DNA of 64,000 nt, taken from assembly GCF_039596395.1 (NCBI RefSeq), contig NZ_JBCNJT010000002.1:372001-436000 (forward strand). The letters are read 5' to 3'. This document shows, one piece after another, positions 1-9,580 of the stretch. Below the pieces are notes generated by a model. The model ran no database searches and was not told the DNA's origin. It worked only from the letters and a program-made list of their open reading frames with translations. The first letter of the stretch is position 1; every line of letters begins with the position of its first letter. Source of the DNA: Fluviicola sp. (GTDB taxonomy: Bacteria; Bacteroidota; Bacteroidia; Flavobacteriales_D; Crocinitomicaceae). The position numbers and the translations under genes are program-made.

Positions 1-2
1 AA

Positions 3-1574
3 GCGCTTTTCTTCGTCTGTATTTCCGTATTGACAGCTTTTTTCCTGAAAAACCTCACGCGTTACGGAGCAATCTGGTATCAATCGCAGTTGCGTATGGC
101 GGTAGTGCGTGATATCAAAGACCAGATTTTTGCCAAAGCGATGAAATTGCCGCTTTCCTTCTATACAGAAGAACGAAAAGGAGATTTGATGTCGCGCATG
201 AATAGTGATGTGGGTGAGATCGAAATTGCAGTGGTTGCCATTTTGGAATTGATTTACAGGGAACCGTTTGCCATTATTACAGCGGTGGGTACTTTATTGT
301 ACATCAGCCCGAAACTGACTTTAATTTCCTTTATTCTGCTTCCGATTTCCGCTTTCGTTATTTCCCGCATCGGGAAAAGTTTGAAACGTACAGCCAAGCA
401 AGGCCAGGAACAAAACGGGATTGTTTTTTCGACCATCGAAGAAGCGTTGGGTGGAATCAAAGTGATTAAAGCATTCAACGCCATTCCATTTATGATGGAG
501 CGTTTCCGTAAGATCAATTTAAGACATCAGCAGTTAATTACCCGCACTTTCCGCAAGAAAGACCTTTCGCCGCCTTTGAATGAATTTTTAGGTGCTGCGG
601 TTATGATTTGCCTGGTTTGGTTCGGCGGAATCATGATCCTGGATAAAGATGCAAACAGTCTCACAGGTGCCCAGTTCATTACCTTTATCATCGTCTTTTC
701 CCAATTGCTGCGCCCCATCCAGGGAATTGCAACTGCGGTAGGAAACCTCAATAAGGCAGAAGCTTCCCGCGACCGGATCAACGCAATCCTCGATACGGAT
801 GAAAATATTTATGAAACCGAACATCCGAAAAAACTGGATGGCCTGAAAAACGACATCAGACTCGAATCTGTTAGTTTCAAATACAAGGACGAGTGGGTTT
901 TGAAGAATATCAATTTTGACCTGAAACGCGGAAAAACCATTGCTTTGGTCGGTGAATCCGGTAGTGGTAAATCAACGATTGCAGACCTGCTTCCACGTTT
1001 TTACGACGTGAATGAAGGAGCAATTTACATCGATGATATCAATATCAAAGAATACGGATTGGAAGATCTGCACAAAAACATCGGGATCGTTTCGCAGGAA
1101 TCCATATTGTTCAACGACACCGTTCGGAATAACATTGCTTTCGGAAGAGAAGACGTATCGATGGAATTGATTGTGAAAGCAGCCAAAATTGCCCACGCCG
1201 ACAGTTTTATCGAACAACTTGAAAACGGTTACGACACCATTATCGGGGAGCGCGGAAACAAGCTTTCCGGAGGACAGAAACAGCGATTAAGCATTGCCCG
1301 GGCGGTTTTGAAAGATCCTTCCATCCTGATCCTGGATGAAGCAACTTCTGCATTGGACACTGAAAGCGAACGCATCGTACAAGGAGCTTTGGACGAATTA
1401 ATGAAGGACCGCACCTCCTTGATTATCGCTCACAGAATGAGCACGATTATCAATGCCGACGAAATTTTGGTATTGTCAAAAGGCCAGATTATTGAGCGCG
1501 GAAAACACCAGGATTTAATTGCTTTGGGCGGAACTTATGCAAACCTGTGCGGGCTTCAGGGAATCTTCCAGTAA
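3..1574 (+). CDS. ABC transporter, fused permease and ATPase (5' end outside window)
   Basis: This is the C-terminal 523 residues of an exporter-type ABC half-transporter (MsbA/multidrug family). The frame is open to the left edge, so the start codon lies outside the window; the TTG at 30 is internal. The first part has hydrophobic membrane segments and the coupling-region pattern SFYTEERKGDLMSR. The ATPase domain has Walker A GESGSGKST near 951-977, the signature LSGGQKQR near 1263-1286, Walker B ILILDEATSALD near 1322 and the H-loop IIAHR. Proteins of this family dimerise in the inner membrane and use ATP to export lipids, drugs or lipopolysaccharide precursors; the substrate cannot be read from sequence. 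Flavobacterial genomes carry several copies, so I do not call it msbA. Confidence 0.93.
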   Translation, partial: ALFFVCISVLTAFFLKNLTRYGAIWYQSQLRMAVVRDIKDQIFAKAMKLPLSFYTEERKGDLMSRMNSDVGEIEIAVVAILELIYREPFAIITAVGTLLYISPKLTLISFILLPISAFVISRIGKSLKRTAKQGQEQNGIVFSTIEEALGGIKVIKAFNAIPFMMERFRKINLRHQQLITRTFRKKDLSPPLNEFLGAAVMICLVWFGGIMILDKDANSLTGAQFITFIIVFSQLLRPIQGIATAVGNLNKAEASRDRINAILDTDENIYETEHPKKLDGLKNDIRLESVSFKYKDEWVLKNINFDLKRGKTIALVGESGSGKSTIADLLPRFYDVNEGAIYIDDINIKEYGLEDLHKNIGIVSQESILFNDTVRNNIAFGREDVSMELIVKAAKIAHADSFIEQLENGYDTIIGERGNKLSGGQKQRLSIARAVLKDPSILILDEATSALDTESERIVQGALDELMKDRTSLIIAHRMSTIINADEILVLSKGQIIERGKHQDLIALGGTYANLCGLQGIFQ

Positions 1575-1694
1575 TTTATGATTTTTTTTGACTGATAAAT
1601 CACTGATTCCTACCGTTTAATCACTATATTTCCATTTTGGTTCGCTTTTTGCAATTCAGAAACAACTATTCCATTTACGGAACGTTATTTACGT

Positions 1695-4097
1695 ATGAAG
1701 CTAATTTGTCTGATAGCACTTCTTTTTCCGCTTTCCCTGATGGGCCAATTGGTCACATCACCTCAAAGTGCTGCATCATTGGTTCAAAATACGCTTCTCG
1801 GACCCGGAGTTACCGTTTCAAATATTAATTATTCAGGAGCATCCGGGGCAATCGGAAAATTTACAGCAAACGGCACAAACCTGGGAATCAACTCAGGAAT
1901 TGTCATTACAACCGGAACCATTGCAAATAACGGAAGCGGCCCTCAAGGACCTAATAATTCCTCCAATTCCGGAGTAGACAACAACTATCCGGGTTTTGGC
2001 GCCTTAAGCAATCAGGCAGGTGCAAGTACTTACAATGCGGCCATTTTGGAATTCGATTTCATTCCTTATTCCGATACCGTCCGTTTCAAGTACGTTTTCG
2101 GGTCGGAAGAATACCCGGAATACGTTTGTTCCCAATATAACGATGCCTTCGCATTTTTCATTTCCGGACCTGGAATTCCCGGCGGTACACAAAACATGGC
2201 AAAATTGCCGTCCGGGGCAACCGTTACGATCAACAATGTAAACGGTGGAAATCCCGGGGGAACAGGAAGCGGTATCAATGCCTGCGGAGCGAGTAATCCT
2301 GCTTACTTCGTCAATAACGGAAACGGAAGCCAAAGCCCTTATAACGGTTCTTCAGCATACATCCAATACGACGGTTTTACCAAAGTGCTCGAAGCAGTTT
2401 CGAAAGTACAGTGCGGGCAAACCTATCACCTCATCATTGCTATTGCAGATGCCGGTGACGGAATCTTTGATTCGGGAATTTTCCTGGAAGCAAACAGTTT
2501 AACTTCCAAAGCACCGATCGAGGTCGATTACACCATGTCGGCAGATCCTTTCAACGATGGGAAAACCATGGCGGAAGGATGTGTGAACACAACCGTAACG
2601 CTCACCAGAACAAAAAATTTATCCCAAACAGTAACTGTTCCGATCAATGTATCCGGTACAGCTACGGAAGGTGTCGATTACACCAATATTCCGAACACGG
2701 TGACTTTCAATCCGGGACAAACTACCGTGACTTTTAACTTCGCTGCTTTTGCCGACGGAGTTGCGGAAGGGTTTGAAACGATCATTCTCGATTTTCAGTT
2801 ACTGGATGCCTGTGGGAATCTCAATCCGTTCATCATAAACCTGAGGATCGGCGATATTGAACCCGTCCAGGTCACGGTAAATTCCGTTGATAAACTTTGT
2901 CCGCAGGACGAAGCCGTTTTAACAGCCGTTCCAAGCGGCGGTTCAGGACCTTATACCATTGTCTGGACACCAAACGGTGAAACCACTGCGTCCATAACGG
3001 TGAATCCGCCGGCTACACAGAATTATACTGTTTCCGTTACGGATGCCTGTTTGCATGAAACGGCCACCGCTATTTCAACGGTAACTGTTCCTGTTTATCC
3101 TCCTATCGGTTTGATTACAACGCCGGATATTACCGAAATTTGTCCTTATGTGCCGAAAGAACTGACCGTGCAGGCCAGTGGCGGTGCAGGTAATTATACG
3201 TATTCCTGGTACCTGGCAAGCGGAACTGTTTTGGGAACAAACGATACCTTAGACGTTATTCCAAGCACTTCGACCATGTACTATGTGGAAGTGACCGATC
3301 AATGTGATGTTTCTGCACTTGACAGCGTTCTTTACACGATTACGAGTCCACCGCTATTACTTACGATGTCTCCGAATCAGGTGATTTGTCCGGGAGATAC
3401 CGTTCCGATCAGTGTGAGCGCAACCGGTGGATATGGTCAGTATTTTTATGAATGGCTTCACAGCGGTGAAACAACTCCGCAGGTTTTTGTGAATCCGTAC
3501 ACTACGACTTCCTACACGGTTTCTGTTTCGGATGAATGCCAGACATTTACGGTTGAAGGAACAACCACCGTAACGGTGATCGAGCCTGACGCAGACTTTG
3601 TTATCTCCAGTCATACCTTGTTTGAGGATTTACCGATCACTTTCCAAAACCTGACGATCGGCGGAAATACCTACGAATGGGAATTTGGCGACGGACATAC
3701 GTCAACCCTGGTACATCCCAATAATACATACGATGTTCCGGGAACTTATTACGTTACCCTTATTGCGACCAATTACCTCGGGTGCAAGGATACCATTACG
3801 AAACCGATTACGATCCAGGAAGAATACTGGATCTATGTTCCGAATACATTCACTCCGGACGGCAACCAGTTCAACAATACATTCAAAGCTTCTTTGATTA
3901 ACATCAAAGAAATAGAAGTCACTATTTATGACCGCTGGGGACAACTCGTATTCGAATCGAACAGTATCCGCTGGGAATGGGACGGTACCTACAAAGATCT
4001 ATTGGTTCCTGACGGAACATATACGTACAAGATCAAATACACTTCCCGCTCGGATATTTCCGGCGAGATTGTGGGTCACGTCAATGTATTAAAGTGA
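1695..4097 (+). CDS. Choice-of-anchor L, PKD-type T9SS type B surface protein
   Basis: An 800-residue secreted protein. Residues 1-17 are a signal peptide ending ...LSLMG before Gln. A choice-of-anchor L domain follows (about 30-280; FDFIPYSDTVRFKYVFGSEEY is the hallmark stretch), then a Calx-beta-like segment (about 280-380), several Ig/PKD-like repeats (about 395-625), a clear PKD domain with WEFGDG (about 635-705), and a C-terminal CHU_C/gliding-motility domain starting YVPNTFTPDGN and containing YDRWG and WDGTY. That last domain is the type B sorting signal of the type IX secretion system, so the protein should be exported across the outer membrane and held at the surface or released. The ATG at 1695 gives the signal peptide directly. 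Its last nine bases overlap the end of the convergent SDR gene. It shares its architecture with the gene at 28393-30657. The ligand is unknown. Confidence 0.9.
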   Translation: MKLICLIALLFPLSLMGQLVTSPQSAASLVQNTLLGPGVTVSNINYSGASGAIGKFTANGTNLGINSGIVITTGTIANNGSGPQGPNNSSNSGVDNNYPGFGALSNQAGASTYNAAILEFDFIPYSDTVRFKYVFGSEEYPEYVCSQYNDAFAFFISGPGIPGGTQNMAKLPSGATVTINNVNGGNPGGTGSGINACGASNPAYFVNNGNGSQSPYNGSSAYIQYDGFTKVLEAVSKVQCGQTYHLIIAIADAGDGIFDSGIFLEANSLTSKAPIEVDYTMSADPFNDGKTMAEGCVNTTVTLTRTKNLSQTVTVPINVSGTATEGVDYTNIPNTVTFNPGQTTVTFNFAAFADGVAEGFETIILDFQLLDACGNLNPFIINLRIGDIEPVQVTVNSVDKLCPQDEAVLTAVPSGGSGPYTIVWTPNGETTASITVNPPATQNYTVSVTDACLHETATAISTVTVPVYPPIGLITTPDITEICPYVPKELTVQASGGAGNYTYSWYLASGTVLGTNDTLDVIPSTSTMYYVEVTDQCDVSALDSVLYTITSPPLLLTMSPNQVICPGDTVPISVSATGGYGQYFYEWLHSGETTPQVFVNPYTTTSYTVSVSDECQTFTVEGTTTVTVIEPDADFVISSHTLFEDLPITFQNLTIGGNTYEWEFGDGHTSTLVHPNNTYDVPGTYYVTLIATNYLGCKDTITKPITIQEEYWIYVPNTFTPDGNQFNNTFKASLINIKEIEVTIYDRWGQLVFESNSIRWEWDGTYKDLLVPDGTYTYKIKYTSRSDISGEIVGHVNVLK

Positions 4098-4874
4098 TTT
4101 TGTTCTTCCTCCGTCAACAGGAATGTTGATCCCATTGATATAACTTGCCGCAGAAGATGCCAGGAATGCAACTGCAGCCGCAATTTCCTCCGGCTTGGCA
4201 ATTCGTTTCATCGGAGATTCATCGGCCATTTCCTCAAAAATTGCATCTACGGTATCTCCGGTTTTAGCCGATTTATTGGAAGCAATTTCCTGAAGTCTTG
4301 TCGTGTTTGTAGCTCCCGGAAGTACATTATTTACCGTAATGTTGAATTGTCCCAGTTCATTTGCCAGGGTTTTGCTCCAGTTCCCGACTGCTCCGCGGAT
4401 GGTGTTTGAAACTCCCAATCCCGGAAGAGGCTGCTTCACACTTGTAGAAATAATATTTACGATTCTTCCTCCCCCTGCTTGCTTCATTCCCGGAACAACA
4501 GCCTGTACAAGAATGTGATTGCAGATCAAATGCTGGTTGAAAGCAGCAAGGAATTCTGTAATATCCGCATCGATAATCGGCCCTGCTTTCGGTCCGCCAG
4601 TATTATTGATCAGAATATCAATGGTTTTACCTGTTGAAAGATAATCGGTGATTTTGTTTTTCAAATCGGAGGGATTTGTAAAGTCAACAGCCAGGTAATC
4701 ATGAACTTGTCCGTCTTCCCGGCTCAGTTCTTCTTTCACACTTTTGAGTTTTTCCTCGTTACGGGCCAATAAAACAATACCGGCACCCATTTCCGCCAGT
4801 TTCAAAGCAACCGCTTTTCCAATACCCTGCGTGCTTCCAGCAACAAGAGCAACTTTACCATTCAAATCTTTCAT
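4089..4874 (-). CDS. SDR-family oxidoreductase with degenerate catalytic site
   Basis: A 261-residue Rossmann-fold protein of the short-chain dehydrogenase/reductase superfamily, similar in layout to 3-oxoacyl-ACP reductases. The nucleotide-binding loop reads AGSTQGIG at residues 12-19 and the NNxGG motif is at 90-94. The active-site Ser region is present (Ser143/Ser145), but where classical SDRs have Tyr-xxx-Lys this protein has Ser156 and Arg160. The C-terminal NGINIPVDGG segment is typical of the family. I recall a described FabG-like subgroup (BKR_like_SDR_like) with an imperfect tetrad, and this protein may belong to it. Substrate and activity are unknown, and it may be inactive or use other residues. 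It is a single gene, divergent from the adhesin at 5214. Confidence 0.85.
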   Translation of the reverse strand: MKDLNGKVALVAGSTQGIGKAVALKLAEMGAGIVLLARNEEKLKSVKEELSREDGQVHDYLAVDFTNPSDLKNKITDYLSTGKTIDILINNTGGPKAGPIIDADITEFLAAFNQHLICNHILVQAVVPGMKQAGGGRIVNIISTSVKQPLPGLGVSNTIRGAVGNWSKTLANELGQFNITVNNVLPGATNTTRLQEIASNKSAKTGDTVDAIFEEMADESPMKRIAKPEEIAAAVAFLASSAASYINGINIPVDGGRTKSL

Positions 4875-5213
4875 CGGGGATAAAATTAATCATATCTGTC
4901 ATTTGAGGGCATTTGACCCGGATTTTTGTTTTCGCACTAACTGTCAATTATTGTTATTAAAGTTAATTGCGATTACCATTTATTGACAAATCAACATATT
5001 TTTTGTTAAAAATCAAACTTGTTAATAAAAAACAAATGATCTGTTAATTATCGAATTGTTAAGTGAAACCTAATAAATATTCGTTCGGAAATACGAAACA
5101 CAAGATCAAACGATTGATTGATCTGTATCATTCATTTACTGATTGTTAGTTGAAACTACAAAACACGTTTTTTGAGGCAACCTTTTAACATATTTTTGTA
5201 AAAACTGAAGATT
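4875..5213. other. AT-rich divergent intergenic region
   Basis: This 339-bp gap separates the start of the SDR gene (minus) from the start of the 5214 adhesin (plus), so it should hold both promoters. It is very AT-rich, with repeated TTGTTAA and TTAAT words and a short inverted repeat with GATCAA and TTGATC arms near 5105-5125. A Bacteroidota-type promoter lies at its right end. I see no ORF or RNA gene in it. Confidence 0.6.
5171..5198 (+). promoter_or_regulatory. Bacteroidota-type promoter of the 5214 adhesin
   Basis: A TTTG element (5171-5174) lies 16 bases upstream of TATTTTTG (5191-5198), which fits the Bacteroidota -7 consensus TAnnTTTG and the -33 TTTG. The distance to the ATG at 5214 is 15 bases, which implies a very short leader. 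Confidence 0.55.
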
Positions 5214-8200
5214 ATGAATAAAAAATTACTCTGGCTGGGGTTATTCTGCCTGTTTAGCTCATTTATATATGGGCAAACGGTGATTAACACCACCCACCCG
5301 AACAACAACGGAAACGGATCCGTTACGTTCAATGTTCAAAACACCAATGCATTTGATATCATTATTACAGGTATCCAATGTCATTTAGGGTCTACAGCAA
5401 CCAATAACATTGAACTACTTTACAACACAAGTCCCTATGTAGACAATGCAGCTCCGTGGAGCTTCGGTACTGTAGGTGCAGGACAAAACGGCTGGATTTC
5501 TGCCGGAACAGGAGTTGTATCAAATTCCAACACAGCAAACGGGATTGTTCCGTGTTTGACTTCTTTGTCTTTAACCATCCCTGCAGGGGCTACTTATCAG
5601 CTTGGTTTGTCTGCAACAACCATGCAGTATTCCACTTTAACGAATGGAGCCGGAACCAACACCTTCAGCGGTGGCGGGGTTAACATTTTAACCGGTGACG
5701 GAATTTCCTGGGGAGGAACTGTTTACCCTTCCACACCGGCGAATTATCCGCGAGGTCTGATCGGAGGAATCACATTTATTCCTGCCGTTCCTTGTACATC
5801 ACCACCAACGGCCGGTACGGTTTCCGCAGCAAACAACCCTATTTGCCCATCTGTTAACAATACCCTTTCTATCTTAGGTGGAACGGGAGGAACAGGACAA
5901 ACTTACCAATGGCAAAGTTCTACAACGGGCGCTGCCGGTTCTTTCACCAATATTGCAGGTGCAACAAACAGCACTTACATTTCCAATCAAACGGTAGATA
6001 CTTATTACCGTGTTTATATGACTTGTAGCGGAATGAGTGATACAAGCGCCGCATTCCTTGTAAATACCAGCAACTTTGTCAACTGTTACTGTAACAGCAA
6101 TGCCACCAGTACAGGCGATGAAGAAATCCTGAATGTCAGCATCGGAACTTTGAACAACAGTTCTACCTGTTCTTCGACCGGTGGGACCGGATCCATTCAA
6201 AACCAATATTCCAATTATACTGCTTTGCCTGCACCTACGCTGGCAAGAACAGTTAGTTACGGATTGAATGTCGGGATTGGAACGTGTGGTGGTAACTACA
6301 GTAACATGACGAAAGTGTATATTGATTACAACCACAATGGATTGTTCAGCGATCCGGGAGAAGAAGTGTATGCCTCTCCAACTTATACAGTCGGACCTCA
6401 CAACGAGATCGGAACGGTACTTGTTCCTGTAACGGCAACACTTGGTATTACACGTATGCGTGTGATCAACGTTGAAACTACTGTCATCAGCAACATCACT
6501 CCATGTGGAACTTACACCTGGGGAGAAACAGAAGATTACTTCGTAAACATTGCTCCGGCTCCGACATGTCCGCAACCTACAGGGTTGACAAACTTAGGCG
6601 CTACTTCTACAGATATCGAATTGGGATGGACTGCAGGCGGATCTGAAACTTCCTGGCAATTGCAATATGGCCCTCCGGGATTTGTTCTTGGAACGGGAGA
6701 TTCAGTAGTTGCAACAACTAACCCTTTCACTTTAGGAAGTTTGACTCCAAACTCATTCTACCAGGTTTATGTGATGGCGGTTTGTTCTGCAACTGATTCA
6801 TCTTACTATACCGGACCGATTACATTTAACACGTATAACCAAGGTATTTACATTGACTGGTCAACAGATTGTCCTGCAGGAGGATTTGTAGACATTTCTG
6901 CAACCGGTACAAATACAAATACAACTGATGATTCCGAATTCGGATTGACTCTTCCTTTTCCTGTGTTATACCAGGGAACACTTATTAATGACATCACAAT
7001 CGGAAACAATGGTGGTGTAGTATTAGGAAATCAAACAGCGCAGGTTGGATATACTATGGCAGCCGGAAATGGTTTGTATCCATATGTTCAGGATATGAAC
7101 ACTCCATATGACGGGGTATATTTCCAAACACTTGGCGTTGCTCCAAACCGGAAATTCGTTGTTATGTGGTCAGATGTGGCTCATTTCTTCTCTTCACTTG
7201 GAACAGATGGAACTACGTTTGAATTAATCATTGACGAAGCAACAAATGAGATCTATTATGTATATGAAGATGTAAATCATGACAATGCTTCATACGATAA
7301 TGGAGCAGACGCAGAAATCGGTGTTCGGGGAGCTCAAAACATTGATGTTTCCATGAATAACTCTGCTTATTTACAAGAAAACACGTGTGTTCACTTCTAT
7401 TACACGGATTGTCCGAAACCTAAAAACGTTGTAACAACATACCTGGGTGCTGACGAGATCCAATTTGGCTGGACTCCGGGATTCTCTAACGAAACCAACT
7501 GGATTATCGAATACGGTCCGGCAGGATTTACTCCGGGAACAGGAACGATCCTGAACGAAACAAACAGTTTCTCCAGTATTTCTTCTTTAACTCAGTTGAC
7601 AGATTACACCCTCTACATTTATGCGAACTGTGCGAACGGAGACACTTCCCTAGCATTGATCCATAATTTCACTACGTTGCCATATTGTTCGAACCCGGCA
7701 TCTATCAACGGTGCTTCGGATCCTGATTCATTGGAGGTGACATGGTCATGGACTGCTTCAAGTCTGGCATACCCGGTAACCGGATTTAACATCCAGTACG
7801 GTATGACAGGTTTCCAATTAGGAAGCGGAACGATCTACCAGGCAAACGGAATCAATTATGCAGACACTATTTTTGATGCTTCATTGATGGGATCAGGTGT
7901 TTACCAGGTGTATGTTCAGGCGGAATGTGATAACGGCACAACAGTTGACACTTCCGGATGGATGGGACCGATTACCATCGTTATGCCGATCACAAATGAC
8001 GATGTTTGCAGCCAGGAAGCTCTTCAATTAGGAGAAACCTACACATTCAACAATGTGGGTGCAGGTGTTTCCCTGAACGAAGCAAACATTGCTCCTCCTG
8101 CAACAGGTGCTCAAATGACCGACGGATGGGTGAATACAACTTTGAACGGAACATTATGGTACTCTTTTGTAGCACCGGCGTCCGGATCAGTGAGAATCAA

Positions 8201-9182
8201 CTCTACTTCCGTTCCTTATAACGGACAGGCTGCTGTTTATACTGCAATCAACTGTGCTGACTTCAACACATTTGCGCTGGTAGCAGCAAATGACGACGAG
8301 ATCGGCGGAACAAGTTTAGCTCCAAACTTCACGGTTTGCGGATTAACGCCGGGTAATACTTACTATGTGATGTATGATAAGTTCGATGGAACAACCGGTA
8401 ATTTCGGGTTGATGGTTTCAGCAATCGTTCTTGAAGGCGGATCTGCGCTTCCTTTAACAAGTGTTTGTACAGGCGAATTGGTTGATTTGTTCACAACAAT
8501 CACCGGTAACAATGCCGGAGGGGTTTGGTCGTCTTCCATTGCAGCTGTAAACGCAAGTATCCAGGATTCTACGTTCAACACAGCAGGACTTGCTTACCAG
8601 ACATTTGACTTACAGTACCGTGTAACCGATGGTTGTGCGTACGATTCCATTGTTTCGCAAGTTCGCATCTATCCATTATCCAATGCAGGACAAGACGGTG
8701 TGATTACAGCTTGTAGAAATGAGCCTATCGATTTGTTAGCAGGATTGAACGGAAATACAGACTTAAACGGAGACTGGTATGATCCATCTGACGTTCTATT
8801 GCCGAACTCCCAGGTTATGACAGCAAACTTCCCTGGTCAGTATAACTACGATTATATTTCAGGAAACGGAGTTTGTCCGGACGATACGGCAAACGTTGTA
8901 GTAACTGTTACAAACTGTAACTGGTTATCTGTAGACGAAAACGCATTGGAGCAGGTAACTGTTTATCCAAACCCTTCTACAGGTGTTGTATTCATCGAAT
9001 CGACATTTACAGGAAGCTTTAACCTGGTGGTTACTGACATCAACGGACGTACTATTCAATCCGGAACAAGCGTTGCTGCCGGAACGAATACAGTAAGCCT
9101 GAAAGAAGTTGAAAGAGGTACTTACTTCTTCAAACTTTCTACGGAGTCTGCTGAAAAAGTATTCCGCGTAGTAATTCAATAA
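5214..9182 (+). CDS. Giant GEVED/FN3 repeat protein with T9SS type A tail
   Basis: A 1322-residue secreted protein. It starts with a signal peptide (residues 1-21, ending FIYGQ). Recognisable parts are an Ig-like segment (about 200-285, with TYQWQSSTTG), a GEVED domain (about 300-450; YIDYNHNGLFSDPGEEVY and WGETEDYFVNI), fibronectin III-like repeats (about 455-540 and 740-925), a segment between them with VMWSDVAHF resembling matrix-protein domains, and a region around 935-1070 rich in Thr, Asn and Gly. The last 80 or so residues (YPNPSTG, INGRTIQSG, GTYFFKL) are the Por-secretion type A sorting domain. The protein should leave the cell by the type IX system and be anchored or released after tail cleavage. 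It is a paralogue of the next gene, and the 3' ends are nearly identical. A strong terminator follows at 9241. No enzymatic domain is visible, so an adhesive or structural role is inferred. Confidence 0.9.
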   Translation: MNKKLLWLGLFCLFSSFIYGQTVINTTHPNNNGNGSVTFNVQNTNAFDIIITGIQCHLGSTATNNIELLYNTSPYVDNAAPWSFGTVGAGQNGWISAGTGVVSNSNTANGIVPCLTSLSLTIPAGATYQLGLSATTMQYSTLTNGAGTNTFSGGGVNILTGDGISWGGTVYPSTPANYPRGLIGGITFIPAVPCTSPPTAGTVSAANNPICPSVNNTLSILGGTGGTGQTYQWQSSTTGAAGSFTNIAGATNSTYISNQTVDTYYRVYMTCSGMSDTSAAFLVNTSNFVNCYCNSNATSTGDEEILNVSIGTLNNSSTCSSTGGTGSIQNQYSNYTALPAPTLARTVSYGLNVGIGTCGGNYSNMTKVYIDYNHNGLFSDPGEEVYASPTYTVGPHNEIGTVLVPVTATLGITRMRVINVETTVISNITPCGTYTWGETEDYFVNIAPAPTCPQPTGLTNLGATSTDIELGWTAGGSETSWQLQYGPPGFVLGTGDSVVATTNPFTLGSLTPNSFYQVYVMAVCSATDSSYYTGPITFNTYNQGIYIDWSTDCPAGGFVDISATGTNTNTTDDSEFGLTLPFPVLYQGTLINDITIGNNGGVVLGNQTAQVGYTMAAGNGLYPYVQDMNTPYDGVYFQTLGVAPNRKFVVMWSDVAHFFSSLGTDGTTFELIIDEATNEIYYVYEDVNHDNASYDNGADAEIGVRGAQNIDVSMNNSAYLQENTCVHFYYTDCPKPKNVVTTYLGADEIQFGWTPGFSNETNWIIEYGPAGFTPGTGTILNETNSFSSISSLTQLTDYTLYIYANCANGDTSLALIHNFTTLPYCSNPASINGASDPDSLEVTWSWTASSLAYPVTGFNIQYGMTGFQLGSGTIYQANGINYADTIFDASLMGSGVYQVYVQAECDNGTTVDTSGWMGPITIVMPITNDDVCSQEALQLGETYTFNNVGAGVSLNEANIAPPATGAQMTDGWVNTTLNGTLWYSFVAPASGSVRINSTSVPYNGQAAVYTAINCADFNTFALVAANDDEIGGTSLAPNFTVCGLTPGNTYYVMYDKFDGTTGNFGLMVSAIVLEGGSALPLTSVCTGELVDLFTTITGNNAGGVWSSSIAAVNASIQDSTFNTAGLAYQTFDLQYRVTDGCAYDSIVSQVRIYPLSNAGQDGVITACRNEPIDLLAGLNGNTDLNGDWYDPSDVLLPNSQVMTANFPGQYNYDYISGNGVCPDDTANVVVTVTNCNWLSVDENALEQVTVYPNPSTGVVFIESTFTGSFNLVVTDINGRTIQSGTSVAAGTNTVSLKEVERGTYFFKLSTESAEKVFRVVIQ

Positions 9183-9240
9183 GAAACATTCTTTTCGAAG
9201 TGATATCCGCAAAACGGATGCACGAAAGAATAAAAATCAG

Positions 9241-9274
9241 GAAACCCCGGCGATAAATGCCGGGGTTTCTTTTT
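9241..9274 (+). terminator. Rho-independent terminator after the first giant adhesin
   Basis: An 11-bp perfect stem (GAAACCCCGGC at 9241-9251 with GCCGGGGTTTC at 9259-9269), a 7-base loop and five T residues. It lies 58 bases after the stop codon of the 5214 gene. Confidence 0.9.
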
Positions 9275-9343
9275 ACCCTTTCCTTAAAAAAGTAGGTCTT
9301 CTGTTTTGTAAACATCTTTTTTGTTTGATTAATCAATTATTGA

Positions 9344-9380
9344 AACAATTGTTGACACGAAAATTAACACAACAATTGTT
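9344..9380. repeat. Two AACAATTGTT palindromes 27 bp apart
   Basis: The perfect 10-bp palindrome AACAATTGTT occurs at 9344-9353 and again at 9371-9380, in the 398-bp gap between the two giant adhesins. The start-to-start distance of 27 bp is about two and a half helical turns. Paired palindromes upstream of a gene suggest a dimeric regulator site, but the region is AT-rich and chance is possible. Confidence 0.4.
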
Positions 9381-9546
9381 AGATCAATAAAAAATTCCTG
9401 ATCAGACAACACCTTCGGAAACCCAAATAAACAAAGGGATTTCATGCACTATTGCAATCTATCAACTAAAGGTTACATCCAACAAACCCAATCCATTATT
9501 CGAATAAAAAATAAAAGAAAAAAATGTTACTGAACCGTTAATTCTT

Positions 9547-9554
9547 TACATTTG
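9547..9554 (+). promoter_or_regulatory. Promoter -7 element of the second giant adhesin
   Basis: TACATTTG at 9547-9554 matches the Bacteroidota TAnnTTTG element and lies 26 bases before the ATG at 9581. No convincing -33 TTTG is seen at the expected distance. Confidence 0.5.
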
Positions 9555-9580
9555 CCTGAACGTAAATAAATTAATACTTT

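Noticed and set aside
30-1574. TTG at 30 as the start of the ABC transporter
   Set aside because: The frame continues to the window edge and the membrane domain is incomplete, so the gene begins outside the window.
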